A DNA stretch of 64,000 nucleotides from Rhodobacter sp. SY28-1 (GCF_005222785.1 NZ_STGH01000002.1:1-64000), one strand, 5' to 3'; shown: positions 27,201-35,164, counted from the first letter of the stretch. Program-made: numbers and translations. The notes: generated from the sequence alone by a model not told the origin.

Positions 27201-28991
27201 TCAGTTGCTGGCGGCTGTTACCGCATCCATGGCAGGGGGTTCAAGTTTGGGTCTCAGACCCATCAGCGGGGCGACGCGCCGGATGATCTCGGCCGCGACC
27301 GGCACCGCCGTCCAGCCCGCCGTGCGGCGCGTCTCGGACAGGGTGTCATCCTGCGGCTCGTCCAGCGTGACGATCAGCACATACTGCGGATTGCTGGCCG
27401 GGAAGACCGAGGCAAAGGTGTTCACCACCTTGTCCTTGTAATAGCCCCCGGATTTCTTGGGCTTGTCGGCCGTCCCGGTCTTGCCTGCGACCTCATAGCC
27501 CGGAACGTCACCCAGGGACGCCGTCCCCTCGGTCACCACGCGCCGCAGCATGGCCACCGCTTCATGCGCGGTCTTCTCGCTCATCACCCGGACGCCCGTC
27601 GTCGGGCCGTCCTTCTTCAGAAGCGTCGGCTTGATCATCACCCCACCATTCGCAATCGCCGCATAGGCCGCCGCAAGGTGCATGGGCGAGGCCGACATCC
27701 CGTGCCCGTAGGACGTGGTGATGGTCACGATCTCCGGCCATTTCTTCGGGATCAGCGGCTTGGCCCCCGGCGCCTCGACCAGTTCCAAAGGCGTCGGATC
27801 GAAAAAGCCCAGCGATTTCAGGAAGGCCTGCTGCCGCAAGGGTCCGATCATCAGCGCGATATGCGCCGTTCCGACGTTCGACGACTTGGCGATGACGTCA
27901 CTGACCGACAGCAGCGGGCCATAGTTCTTGCCCTCGAACTCCTTGATCTTGTGCTTGCCCCACTGCATCGGGGCATTGGCGTCCACCATCGTTTCCGGTG
28001 ACACCAGCCCCAGCTCCATCGCCTGCGCCGCAGCGAAGATCTTGAAGGTTGAGCCAAGCTCATACACCCCCTGCACCGCGCGGTTGAACAGCGGGCTGTC
28101 CCCGGGCTCGGCATTCTTGTCGACCAGCGGGCTTGGCCGGTCATTCGGATCGAAGGTCGGAAAGGACGCCAGCGCCAGGATTTCCCCCGTCCGCGCATCC
28201 ATCAGGATCGCCGCCGCGCCCTTGGCGTTCAGCATCCCCATGCCCGCCGACAACACCTCTTCCATCGTGGACTGCAGCGTCAGGTCGATGGACAAGGCCA
28301 AAGGCTTGCCGCCCTGCGCCGGATCGCGCAACCGGGCATCCAGCGCCTTTTCGATCCCCGCCACACCGATCACTTCCGCCGAATGGACGCCTTCGGCCCC
28401 GAAGGATGTGCCGCCCAATACATGCGCTGCCAGCGCCCCGTTCGGGTAAAGCCGCATCTCGCGCGGGCCGAACAGAAGCCCAGGATCGCCGATCTCGTGC
28501 ACCTGCTGCATCTGTTCGGGCGACAACACCTTGCGCACCCAGACAAAGCTGCGCCCGTCGGTGAACCGCCGCGCCAGGGCCTTTGCGTCAAGTTCCGGGA
28601 AAATCTCGGCCAGCTTTTCGGCTGACCCCTTGGGATCGACCATGACCTTGGGATGCGCATACAGCGCATGGGTGGTCATGTTGGTGGCCAGCACCCGCCC
28701 GTTGCGGTCGGTGATGTCCGCCCGCTGCGCGATGATCTCGGCGCCCGGAGCACTCGCCCGCGGCTCCATCGGCTCGGTCGCGGCCATCAGCCCCATCCGC
28801 GCGCCGATGGCCCCGAACGCCACCACGAAGCTCGCGCACAGGATCACCAGCCGGAACTGCGCCCGCCCCCGCGCCTTTTCCCGCAGCGCCTCGTGCCGGA
28901 TGCGCAGGTTTTCCTTCTCGATGCTGTCGGGGTTCAATCCGTCCTGCCGGGCCTGCAGGATACGGGCCAAGGGGCGAAGCGGCGTGCGCAT
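27201..28991 (-). CDS. ftsI: Division-specific transpeptidase FtsI (PBP3)
   Basis: A 596-residue bitopic inner-membrane protein that cross-links septal peptidoglycan. An N-terminal cytoplasmic stretch of about 45 residues precedes the single membrane segment (LVILCASFVVAFGAIGA). Penicillin-binding motifs are STFK (active serine, about 315), SSN (about 370) and KTGTA (about 508). Between ftsL and murE in the standard order. The C-terminal extension after the KTG domain is short. Confidence 0.94.
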   Translation of the reverse strand: MRTPLRPLARILQARQDGLNPDSIEKENLRIRHEALREKARGRAQFRLVILCASFVVAFGAIGARMGLMAATEPMEPRASAPGAEIIAQRADITDRNGRVLATNMTTHALYAHPKVMVDPKGSAEKLAEIFPELDAKALARRFTDGRSFVWVRKVLSPEQMQQVHEIGDPGLLFGPREMRLYPNGALAAHVLGGTSFGAEGVHSAEVIGVAGIEKALDARLRDPAQGGKPLALSIDLTLQSTMEEVLSAGMGMLNAKGAAAILMDARTGEILALASFPTFDPNDRPSPLVDKNAEPGDSPLFNRAVQGVYELGSTFKIFAAAQAMELGLVSPETMVDANAPMQWGKHKIKEFEGKNYGPLLSVSDVIAKSSNVGTAHIALMIGPLRQQAFLKSLGFFDPTPLELVEAPGAKPLIPKKWPEIVTITTSYGHGMSASPMHLAAAYAAIANGGVMIKPTLLKKDGPTTGVRVMSEKTAHEAVAMLRRVVTEGTASLGDVPGYEVAGKTGTADKPKKSGGYYKDKVVNTFASVFPASNPQYVLIVTLDEPQDDTLSETRRTAGWTAVPVAAEIIRRVAPLMGLRPKLEPPAMDAVTAASN

Positions 28992-28994
28992 GGG

Positions 28995-29351
28995 TTATAG
29001 CCCCTCCTCGGGTTCGGCAAGCGTGCCCTGGATGTCGGTGCTGAAGCTGATCTCGGGCAGTTTCGCCCGCGGATACACGACCTGCGCCGCCGTCCCGAAC
29101 TGCGAGGGCTCCATCGGCAACAGTCCCAGCCGGTCGAAGTTCGCCGTGGTGAGGTCACGCAGACGGTCCGGGCGGTTCAGGTAGGCCCATTCCGCCCGTT
29201 GCACCGACAGCGCCTCGCGCAGGCCGACGATCTGGCGCTGCAGGGCCTCCACCTCTTTCAGGGCGGCCTGCGTCGCATAGTTCTCGCGGTAGGCCCAGAA
29301 GCCCAGCGCGATCAGGCCCAGAAACGACAGCACATACAAAACGGCGCGCAT
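28995..29351 (-). CDS. ftsL: Cell division protein FtsL-like
   Basis: A 118-residue bitopic protein: membrane segment at residues 4-18 (LYVLSFLGLIALGFW), then a coiled-coil-prone region (KEVEALQRQIVGLREALS) and a short periplasmic tail. FtsL proteins are poorly conserved in sequence, so the call rests on size, topology, coiled coil and its place between rsmH and ftsI. It would link FtsI and FtsW to the FtsB/FtsQ complex at the septum. Confidence 0.85.
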   Translation of the reverse strand: MRAVLYVLSFLGLIALGFWAYRENYATQAALKEVEALQRQIVGLREALSVQRAEWAYLNRPDRLRDLTTANFDRLGLLPMEPSQFGTAAQVVYPRAKLPEISFSTDIQGTLAEPEEGL

Positions 29352-30371
29352 CTAGCGGCGTCCTTTCTTCTGAATCTCGGGCAGGCCCAGATCGGCTGCC
29401 GACAGCGTCCGGGCCGGGGCCGCGGTCCGCCGCCCGACCCGCAGCTTGGCCGACCGCGCGCGCGGGTTGCGGGCCACTTCCGCCTCGTCCGGAGCCACAG
29501 CCTTGCGCGTCACCATCTCGAACCTGGCCGCTGTGTCCGCCTTGGCCGGGGCATAGCGGTTGGCGTTCGCCTCATGGCCGCTGGCCAGCTGGAAGAACCG
29601 CTTCACGATCCGGTCCTCAAGGCTGTGGAAGGTCACCACCGCCAAGAGACCCCCCGGCTTCAGCGCCCGTTCCGCAGCGTTCAGCCCCTCGGCCAGTTCC
29701 TGGAATTCCGTATTCACCGCGATGCGGATCGCCTGGAAACTGCGCGTTGCCGGATGCGACTGCCCCGGCTTCGGGCGCGGCAGGCACTTCGCGACGATCT
29801 CGGCCAGCTTTGCCGTCGTCGTGATCGGCTCCATCCCCCGCGCCGCCACGATGGCATGCGCGATCCGGCGCGAGGCCCGCTCTTCGCCGTAGTGATACAG
29901 GATATCGGCCAGCACGCCCTCGTCCGCCGTGTTCACCAGGTCGGCAGCACTATCGCCCGACTGGCTCATCCGCATGTCCAGCGGCCCGTCCTTCATGAAG
30001 GAGAACCCCCGTTCCGCCTGGTCGAGCTGCATCGAACTGACCCCGAGGTCCAGCACCACCCCGTCCAGCAGTTCCCCCGCCAATTCATCAAGGTCCGAGA
30101 ACGTCCCCGCCACCAGACGCACCCGGTCGCCATAAGCTCCGGCCCAGGCCCCCGCCATCTCCAGCGCCAGCGGATCGCGGTCCACGCCGATCACCCGGTC
30201 CGCCCCGGCCGCCAGCAGTGCCCGCGTATAGCCCCCCGCCCCCAGCGTCCCGTCCAGCCAGACACCGGCCACCGGGGCACATTCCCGCAGGATCGCGTCG
30301 ATCAGCACCGGAACATGGGGATCGGGGGTCGGATGGCCAGCGTTGGAGGATCGGGGCAGCGGACCGGGCAT
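29352..30371 (-). CDS. rsmH: 16S rRNA (cytosine(1402)-N(4))-methyltransferase RsmH
   Basis: A 339-residue SAM-dependent enzyme that methylates C1402 of 16S rRNA. It begins [15 protein letters not shown] after a short leader; [14 protein letters not shown] (about residues 40-53) is the SAM-binding loop, [20 protein letters not shown] (about 105-124) and [12 protein letters not shown] (about 257) are RsmH signatures. Two bases separate it from the mraZ stop, and its own stop abuts the ftsL start. Confidence 0.95.
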   Translation of the reverse strand: MPGPLPRSSNAGHPTPDPHVPVLIDAILRECAPVAGVWLDGTLGAGGYTRALLAAGADRVIGVDRDPLALEMAGAWAGAYGDRVRLVAGTFSDLDELAGELLDGVVLDLGVSSMQLDQAERGFSFMKDGPLDMRMSQSGDSAADLVNTADEGVLADILYHYGEERASRRIAHAIVAARGMEPITTTAKLAEIVAKCLPRPKPGQSHPATRSFQAIRIAVNTEFQELAEGLNAAERALKPGGLLAVVTFHSLEDRIVKRFFQLASGHEANANRYAPAKADTAARFEMVTRKAVAPDEAEVARNPRARSAKLRVGRRTAAPARTLSAADLGLPEIQKKGRR

Positions 30372-30373
30372 GG

Positions 30374-30886
30374 TCAGCCCCTGCGCTTGTGCATCGAGAC
30401 CAGCCTGCGCGGATCCACGGCACCTTCCTTCTCGACCTTGGAGATATTGCCGAAGGCGGCGTCATAGACATCGCGGCGATAGATCAGGAAACGGTCCGAC
30501 TTGCCGGCAAAGACGACCTCGGCCTTGTCCGGCATCTCGTCGCCGAAGCCGATCTTCTCGCGCACGCGCTGGGGCAGGACGATGCGGCCATCCGGCTCGA
30601 CCTCGACCTTGACCGACCGGGTAATCAGGTTCAGCTCGGCGTCGTCCCGCTCGTCACCTTCCTCCATCGACTCGATGTCGGCGGCCAGGGCCTCGAACGC
30701 CTGCTTGCTGTAGCACTCGACGAAAGTCCGCATCGGCCCGCCGTAGACCATGTGAACACGCGGACGCGCTGCGTCGGGGGCGGTGGGATCAAGTTCTTTC
30801 AGGATCGTGCGGAAGTCGGCCGGGATCGACACCCGCGCCTTGGCATCCACCTTCTGGTAGATCTCGCCTACGAACCGCTCTGCCAT
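30374..30886 (-). CDS. mraZ: Transcriptional regulator MraZ
   Basis: About 170 residues with two AbrB-like MraZ half-repeats: [15 protein letters not shown] near the start and [17 protein letters not shown] near residue 85. MraZ forms a ring that binds direct TGGG-type repeats in its own promoter and adjusts the dcw operon. I choose the ATG at 30886 (MAERFVGE); a GTG at 30922 is in frame but would lie only eight bases from the leader terminator. Candidate operator repeats are at 31161-31194. Confidence 0.93.
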   Translation of the reverse strand: MAERFVGEIYQKVDAKARVSIPADFRTILKELDPTAPDAARPRVHMVYGGPMRTFVECYSKQAFEALAADIESMEEGDERDDAELNLITRSVKVEVEPDGRIVLPQRVREKIGFGDEMPDKAEVVFAGKSDRFLIYRRDVYDAAFGNISKVEKEGAVDPRRLVSMHKRRG

Positions 30887-30930
30887 CGCCTTGTCGCGAC
30901 CTTCACCTAAACTTCCAAACACCTGCGATG

Positions 30931-30975
30931 AAAAAGAAAAAGGCGGATCGGGTTGCTGCCACTACCCGATCCGCC
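30931..30975 (-). terminator. Rho-independent terminator in the mraZ leader (UpsM 3' end)
   Basis: On the minus strand, perfect 12-base arms (GGCGGATCGGGT and its complement; 30975-30964 and 30953-30942) enclose a ten-base loop and are followed by TTTTTCTTTTT. This is one of the strongest terminators in the window and stands only about 45 bases before the mraZ start, so most transcripts should stop here and only read-through expresses the dcw genes. Confidence 0.93.
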
Positions 30976-31146
30976 GCTGTCCCATCGCTGGGCGTCCAGC
31001 TACGCTTGCCACCTGGGGGAGATGCTGCTCGCTTGCGCGCCGGATCTCTGTTCACCGATGAAAGGGGCTGCCTGTATGAAGCTGCCTTACGCCTTGTTCG
31101 GGGTCTTAAGTCCGCCCCTGATTTTCACTGCCCATCTCATCCGTGT
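30932..31146 (-). ncRNA. upsM: UpsM-type sRNA from the mraZ 5' leader
   Basis: In R. sphaeroides the abundant sRNA UpsM (about 206 nt) is made from the mraZ 5' untranslated region by premature termination. Here the same layout is seen: a strong terminator just before mraZ, and about 210 nt upstream on the same strand TTGCCA (31181-31176) followed after 17 bases by CATACA/ATACAT as a possible promoter. The intervening sequence has no open reading frame. Identity is inferred from position, length and terminator; I did not align it to UpsM. The 5' end is approximate. Confidence 0.72.
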
Positions 31147-31160
31147 GAGATATGTATGAC

Positions 31161-31194
31161 TGGGAAATCATGGGCTGGCAAGGGAAATCTTGGG
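31161..31194. promoter_or_regulatory. Candidate MraZ operator: TGGG-type repeats at 10-bp spacing
   Basis: On the plus strand TGGG starts at 31161, 31171 and 31191, with AGGG at 31181, giving four repeats at exact 10-bp spacing. E. coli MraZ binds TGGGN repeats separated by five bases, which is the same period. The ladder overlaps the proposed -35 element (31176-31181) of the UpsM/mraZ promoter, as expected for autorepression. The pattern is observed; binding is inferred. Confidence 0.7.
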
Positions 31195-31205
31195 AAAGCG
31201 CCCCG

Positions 31206-31309
31206 CATCTTGTGTCGAAAGACCCCTGAATCCAGCATCTTGTGGCGCTTTCAGCCCTAAACCTTCAATCTCTAGGCGAATACCGCCCAAGTCTGCCCTA
31301 CATCTTGTG
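31206..31309. repeat. Three CATCTTGTG direct repeats upstream of the mraZ promoter
   Basis: CATCTTGTG occurs at 31206, 31236 and 31301, the first two exactly 30 bp apart (three helical turns) and all in the same orientation. The third copy extends to CTACATCTTGTGG and partly resembles an NrdR box, but none is a full palindrome. A fourth GCATCTTGTG lies at 22934 at the start of a LysM-binding gene. Probably a regulator site; identity unknown. Confidence 0.5.
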
Positions 31310-31315
31310 GTCCCA

Positions 31316-31339
31316 TCACGGGAGTTGACAGTCCCGTGA
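31316..31339. promoter_or_regulatory. Perfect inverted repeat in the mraZ-tetR gap
   Basis: TCACGGGA (31316-31323), eight-base spacer GTTGACAG, TCCCGTGA (31332-31339). A perfect 8-8-8 inverted repeat, operator-like rather than terminator-like because no T-run follows. It lies about 150 bp upstream of the proposed UpsM start. Regulator unknown. Further left and right, 31340-31480 shows only two TTTCCC copies 10 bp apart (31443, 31453). Confidence 0.45.
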
Positions 31340-31482
31340 CTTGCCGGGAAGTGCTGCGATCAGACCGTGACCGCCCAAAACCCGGGGTCATTCCCACGGA
31401 ATCTGCGCGTGGAAAGGCGTTCGGGCCAGCTTCGGACCGGCGTTTCCCGGATTTTCCCAGAATGTGTGATTCGAAAGCCCCA

Positions 31483-31503
31483 CTTTCCCACGCATGGGGA
31501 AAG
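31483..31503 (-). terminator. Hairpin downstream of the tetR gene
   Basis: CTTTCCC (31483-31489) and GGGAAAG (31497-31503) pair around a seven-base loop, ten bases after the TetR-gene stop on the minus strand. No clear U-tract follows, so termination is only suggested by place and structure. Confidence 0.45.
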
Positions 31504-31512
31504 CGTCCGGGG

Positions 31513-32121
31513 TCAGCGGCCGAACAGCAGCCGCAGATAGCGCTCCAGATGGTCGAAGGCCTCGCGCGCGGGCGCGGGATCATTCAGCGCCTTGGCCAGG
31601 ATGATCCCGCCCTGCGTCGCCACCTGGAACTGCTGCGCCAGGCTGTCAGCCGTGATCCCCGGCACCGGATGCGCCGCCAGCGCCTCTTCCAGATGCCGCC
31701 GGACATGATCGAACCCCGACCGGATGCTGCGTTCCGCCGCAGCCCGGATCGGGGGTGAGGTCTCATAGCTTTCCTGGACCGTGGTCCCGGCCACGCAAGA
31801 GAATTCGGGCAAGGGCTGGCCCAGAAGCTCGCGCCGCAGGTCGATATAGGCAAAGACCCGGTCCAGCGGGTCGGCCTTCGTGTTGTAGGGATGCGCCGCG
31901 AACATCGCCCCGGTCATCGCGGTCCAGTCATCGACCAGCGCGACGCCCAGCGCCTCTTTCGACGGGAAATGGTGGAAGAAGGCCCCCTTCGTCACCCCCG
32001 CCGCTGCGCAAAGCTCATCAACCGACGTTGCCGCAAAGCCCCGGTGGCGGACAAGACTGCGCGCAGCCTCGATCAGCCGCGCGCGCGCTTCGCCCCTTGG
32101 AACCCGGGTCACTGTCGTCAA
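31513..32121 (-). CDS. TetR/AcrR family transcriptional regulator
   Basis: A 202-residue repressor-type protein. The N-terminal helix-turn-helix is typical (ARLIEAARSLVRHRGFAATSV, then ELCAAAGVTKGAFFHHFPSKEAL, residues about 14-58); the C-terminal ligand domain is helical. The start is TTG at 32121 or GTG at 32112; neither ribosome-binding site is ideal. It is the last gene of a VOC-DHFR-like-VOC-tetR operon, and probably binds the palindrome inside that operon's promoter at 33745. Confidence 0.85.
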   Translation of the reverse strand: MTTVTRVPRGEARARLIEAARSLVRHRGFAATSVDELCAAAGVTKGAFFHHFPSKEALGVALVDDWTAMTGAMFAAHPYNTKADPLDRVFAYIDLRRELLGQPLPEFSCVAGTTVQESYETSPPIRAAAERSIRSGFDHVRRHLEEALAAHPVPGITADSLAQQFQVATQGGIILAKALNDPAPAREAFDHLERYLRLLFGR

Positions 32122-32136
32122 TCGGTCACCATCCCC

Positions 32137-32595
32137 TCATGGCTGCTTCTCCCAAAGAGCGGGATCAGGTGTCAACACCGCCCATTTCAGCCCGAACGGG
32201 TCGGACAGAAGCCCCCAGGTATCGCCCCAGAACTGCTTCTCGAACGGGGCGACTACGGTACATCCCGCCGCAACCGCCCGGTCCCACCAGACCTGACCGT
32301 CCGGGACCACCAGCTGCAAATGCCCGCGCGGGATCGGATCAGTTCCGCCGACCGCGCTCGACATCATGTCATTGTCCGTCAACATCAGCGCGCCGCCGTT
32401 GATCTCGACCTGCACGTGCATGAACTGGCCGGGCCGTCCTTCGAACGGCATCCGCCCGATGTCCTTGGCGACGAAAGCCTTCATGTAGAAGTCCGCCGCA
32501 GCACCCGCCTGACCGGGCAGGGCCAGATAGGGGATCACCCCCTGCATGATCCGGTCCTCGGGGCGATAGCGCTGGTCGGCTGGAATGTCGTTCAT
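32137..32595 (-). CDS. VOC family protein, PhnB-like
   Basis: A 152-residue single glyoxalase/bleomycin-resistance (VOC) fold. VIPYLALPGQAGAAADFYMKAF is split as a first beta-alpha-beta module, with GHLQLVVPD near residue 90 and FWGDTWGLLSDPFGLKWAV near 122, the PhnB-type ending. No complete metal-binding His/Glu set is obvious, so enzymatic activity is uncertain. It lies between a DHFR-like gene and tetR in a small regulated operon. Confidence 0.8.
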   Translation of the reverse strand: MNDIPADQRYRPEDRIMQGVIPYLALPGQAGAAADFYMKAFVAKDIGRMPFEGRPGQFMHVQVEINGGALMLTDNDMMSSAVGGTDPIPRGHLQLVVPDGQVWWDRAVAAGCTVVAPFEKQFWGDTWGLLSDPFGLKWAVLTPDPALWEKQP

Positions 32596-32607
32596 CTGAT
32601 CCTCCGC

Positions 32608-33207
32608 TCAATAGCTGCCCAAGCGCATCGCGCCGGCGGGTTGATACCTTGATAGGATGACGCCCGTGGGCGTCGCCTTGCTTTCGATCAAGCGCAGCCC
32701 GGTCGGCTGCCCGATATCCGAGAAGATCCGCTTGCCCCGCCCGATCGTCACCGGGAAGACCAGCAGCAGCACTTCGTCCGCAAGCCCCTCCGAGATGAGA
32801 AGCGGCGTCAGCGTGGAACTGCCCCAGACGATCAGGTCCGGCCCGCCCGCCTGCTTCACCCGCGCGATGCCCGCCGCGATGTCCGATCCAAGGCCTTCCA
32901 CCGGCCCCCAGCCAAGGCTTTCGGGCCGGTGCGTCGCCACGAACTTTCGCGCAGCGTTCAGGCTGTCGGCCATCGGACCGGCCTGTTTCGGCCAGTAGCC
33001 CGCGAAGATGTCATAGGTCTTGCGGCCGAGTAGCAGGTCGAACCCCGTGCCATGCGCGGCGTCGATGGCCGCCCCGCCCTCTTCCGAGGCATGCGGAAAG
33101 GCCCAGCCACCCCAGTCAAACCCGTTCTCCCGGTCCTCCTCCGGCCCGCCCGGAGCCTGGATGACCCCATCCAGTGAGACATGTTCGATAATGCGGAGCG
33201 TCCGCAT
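32608..33207 (-). CDS. Dihydrofolate reductase family protein (RibD C-terminal-like)
   Basis: A 199-residue protein of the RibD-C/DHFR-like fold. VSLDGVIQAPGG at residue 10, DLLLGRKTYDIFAGYWP near 54 and DLIVWGSSTLTPLL near 123 are the family blocks that form the NADPH-binding reductase core. Stand-alone members are found in many soil and water bacteria next to VOC proteins; their substrates are mostly unknown. This gene follows a VOC gene by four bases. Confidence 0.85.
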   Translation of the reverse strand: MRTLRIIEHVSLDGVIQAPGGPEEDRENGFDWGGWAFPHASEEGGAAIDAAHGTGFDLLLGRKTYDIFAGYWPKQAGPMADSLNAARKFVATHRPESLGWGPVEGLGSDIAAGIARVKQAGGPDLIVWGSSTLTPLLISEGLADEVLLLVFPVTIGRGKRIFSDIGQPTGLRLIESKATPTGVILSRYQPAGAMRLGSY

Positions 33208-33211
33208 CAGC

Positions 33212-33685
33212 TCAGGCCACCGCCGCGACGGCGGCCTCGATTGGGGCGAGGTCGATCCGGTTCTGCTTCATCATCTCGGCCGAAGCCGCCGCCGCGATCT
33301 TTCCGTCCGAGTGCATCGTCAATTCGGTCAATCGCCGCGGGAAGACCTGCCATGAGACGCCATAGCGGTCCTTCAGCCAGCCGCACATGCTTTCCTCCCC
33401 ACCGTCGGCGATCAGCGCGTACCACAGCCGGTCGCTTTCCGCCTGATCGTCCGTCTCGACGCTGATCGACACCGCCTCGGTCAGCTGGAAATGCGGCCCA
33501 GCGTCCAGGATCTGGTAGGGCGCGCCGCCCAGCGAGAAATCGGTCACCGAGAATGTGCCCAGGCCGACATCGGCCGAGAAGGTGTGCTCCACCCGGCTGT
33601 TCGGGATCAGGCTGCAGTAGAAGGCCGCCGCCTCGGGTCCGCGACCGTCGCGGAACCACAGGCAGGTGCGGATGGAATTGGCCAT
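33212..33685 (-). CDS. VOC family protein (3-demethylubiquinone methyltransferase-like/PhnB group)
   Basis: About 157 residues. It opens RTCLWFRDGRGPEAAAFYCSLIPNSRV, the form found in the PhnB/'3-dmu-9' VOC subgroup, and has ALIADGGEESMCGWLKDRYGVSWQVFP near residue 90 (quoted in parts: GGEESMCGWLKDRYG, SWQVFP). ATG at 33685 is preceded by AGGGAGGACAAACC. First gene of the operon, directly behind the TetR-operator promoter. Ligand unknown. Confidence 0.82.
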   Translation of the reverse strand: MANSIRTCLWFRDGRGPEAAAFYCSLIPNSRVEHTFSADVGLGTFSVTDFSLGGAPYQILDAGPHFQLTEAVSISVETDDQAESDRLWYALIADGGEESMCGWLKDRYGVSWQVFPRRLTELTMHSDGKIAAAASAEMMKQNRIDLAPIEAAVAAVA

Positions 33686-33741
33686 GGTTTGTCCTCCCTT
33701 TGTGGCGCAGGCCGGTCGTGCGACTCGCATCCTGTGCCACA

Positions 33742-33770
33742 ACTATACCGACTAGTTGGTATGTAATCAA
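33742..33770 (-). promoter_or_regulatory. Promoter with embedded TetR-type operator
   Basis: On the minus strand TTGATT (33770-33765), a 17-base spacer and TATAGT (33747-33742) make a good sigma-70-type promoter. The palindrome ATACCGACTAGTTGGTAT (33745-33762, one mismatched pair about a central CTAG) fills the spacer, so a bound dimer would block polymerase. The transcription start would lie near 33735, about 50 bases before the VOC gene. Confidence 0.8.
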
Positions 33771-33841
33771 CCCGCAACCGCCGGAACGCAAAACCCCGCC
33801 ACGAAGGGCGGGGTTTCGTCAGGTCATCGGATGGTGAAGCC

Positions 33842-34915
33842 TCAGCCCATTCCGCCCGCGATCAGACGGTCGGCCAGCGCCAGATAGGGTGCGGCCAACG
33901 GCCCGTCCGTCGCCGCAATCGGTGTCCCGCTGTCGCCGGCCACCCGCACATCCAGCGCCAGCGGCAGCTCGCCCAGGAACGGCAGGTCCAGCTTCGCCGC
34001 CTCGGCCGCCACCCCGCCATGACCGAAGATATGCGCCTCATGCCCGCAGTTCGGACAGATATAAGTGGACATGTTCTCCACCAGCCCCAGCACAGGGGTC
34101 TTCAGCTTGCCGAACATGTCCAGGGCCTTCCGCGCATCCAGCAGCGCCACGTCCTGCGGCGTCGAGACCACAATCGCCCCCGTCAGCTGCGTCCGCTGGC
34201 ACAGCGTCAGCTGCACATCCCCCGTCCCCGGCGGCAGGTCTATTATAAGGACATCCAGCTTCCCCCAGGCCACCTGCCCCAACAACTGCTGCAAGGCCCC
34301 CATCAGCATCGGCCCACGCCAGACGACCGCCTCGTCTTCCTTCAGCATCAGGCCGATCGACATCATCGTGACCCCATGCGCGACCAAGGGCTCGATGGTC
34401 TTGCCGTCGGGACTGGAGGGCCTGCGGTTCACCCCCATCATCTTCGGCTGGCTCGGCCCATAGATATCTGCATCCAGCAGCCCGACCTTCCGCCCCCGCC
34501 GCGCCAGCGCCACCGCCAGGTTCGAGGCCACCGTGGATTTCCCCACGCCCCCCTTGCCCGACGCCACCGCGATGATCCGGTCGATCCCCGAAATCCGCTG
34601 CGGCCCGCCAGCCTGAGGCGTCGGATGCTGCCCGATCTTCAGCGACGGGGGCGCCGCCTTCGCCGCCGGCCCATGCGCCGTCATCACCACCTGCACCGAG
34701 GTCACCCCCGCCAAGCCCTTCAGCTTCGCCTCCGCCTCCGCCTGCGCCGATCCCAGGGCCCGCGCCTCGTCCGGGGTCGCCGCCTCGATCACAAAGCGCA
34801 CCGCACCGCCTTCGACCGTCAGCGCGCGAATCAGATCGCGGCTCACCAGATCGCCTCCGTCCGGGTGCTTCACCCCGGCCAAGACGCCCAACACCTCGTC
34901 CCGGTCCACCGCCAT
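33842..34915 (-). CDS. mrp: Mrp/ApbC-type P-loop ATPase, Fe-S carrier
   Basis: About 357 residues. The N-terminal MIP18-like domain (residues 1-85) is followed by the deviant Walker [10 protein letters not shown] (about 122-130), [12 protein letters not shown] (about 215), DLPPGTGD (about 242) and CPNCG (about 305), the CXXC that holds a bridging Fe-S cluster in the dimer. The protein is a cytosolic Fe-S assembly and transfer factor. ATG at 34915 with GGAG nine bases before; a GTG at 34942 is possible. Confidence 0.92.
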   Translation of the reverse strand: MAVDRDEVLGVLAGVKHPDGGDLVSRDLIRALTVEGGAVRFVIEAATPDEARALGSAQAEAEAKLKGLAGVTSVQVVMTAHGPAAKAAPPSLKIGQHPTPQAGGPQRISGIDRIIAVASGKGGVGKSTVASNLAVALARRGRKVGLLDADIYGPSQPKMMGVNRRPSSPDGKTIEPLVAHGVTMMSIGLMLKEDEAVVWRGPMLMGALQQLLGQVAWGKLDVLIIDLPPGTGDVQLTLCQRTQLTGAIVVSTPQDVALLDARKALDMFGKLKTPVLGLVENMSTYICPNCGHEAHIFGHGGVAAEAAKLDLPFLGELPLALDVRVAGDSGTPIAATDGPLAAPYLALADRLIAGGMG

Positions 34916-35040
34916 CGTTTCAACTCCGCTGAAGATTTGCACTAAGGTCGTAGCGTTTCAGCCGAAGGGCAAGGTCCGTTGACCAGTTGCTCAAAAAATC
35001 GGCGAAGACCTTGGTAAATCATGACATTTCCGTGACCTCA

Positions 35041-35061
35041 GCCATGCAGTTGCTGCATGGC
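35041..35061. promoter_or_regulatory. 21-bp palindrome between mrp and the DUF1127 gene
   Basis: GCCATGCA-GTTGC-TGCATGGC, perfect eight-base arms. It lies about 20 bp upstream of the proposed RpoH promoter and 126 bp upstream of mrp. TGCATCTGCAGCATG at 35086-35100 is a related half-symmetric sequence. No T-run, so an operator is more likely than a terminator; regulator unknown. Confidence 0.5.
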
Positions 35062-35081
35062 AGCATTGCCGAGGCCCGGTA

Positions 35082-35110
35082 TTGTGCATCTGCAGCATGT
35101 GGCCCATGTT
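35082..35110 (+). promoter_or_regulatory. Heat-shock-type (RpoH) promoter of the DUF1127-CcsR locus
   Basis: TTGTGC (35082-35087), 15 bases, then CCCATGTT (35103-35110). The downstream element matches the sigma-32 -10 form CCCCATNT closely; the upstream element keeps TTG of CTTGAA. In R. sphaeroides the equivalent locus is driven by RpoHI/RpoHII, so the match is expected. Start would be near 35117. Confidence 0.65.
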
Positions 35111-35164
35111 ACCCCTAACAGCGCGACAGAACGTTGCTGACCGAACCAAAGAGGCTTGAGTGAC

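Noticed and set aside
25543-27441. 632-residue plus-strand frame opposite murE
   Set aside because: Arg/His/Pro-rich antisense shadow.
31206-31309. Full NrdR boxes upstream of mraZ
   Set aside because: Only one half of the palindromic consensus is present in each copy, and no ribonucleotide reductase gene is near.
30931-31480. RNase P RNA (rnpB) or other large structured RNA upstream of mraZ
   Set aside because: None of the universal RNase P core sequences (such as GAGGAAAGTC) was found on either strand; UpsM explains the terminator better.
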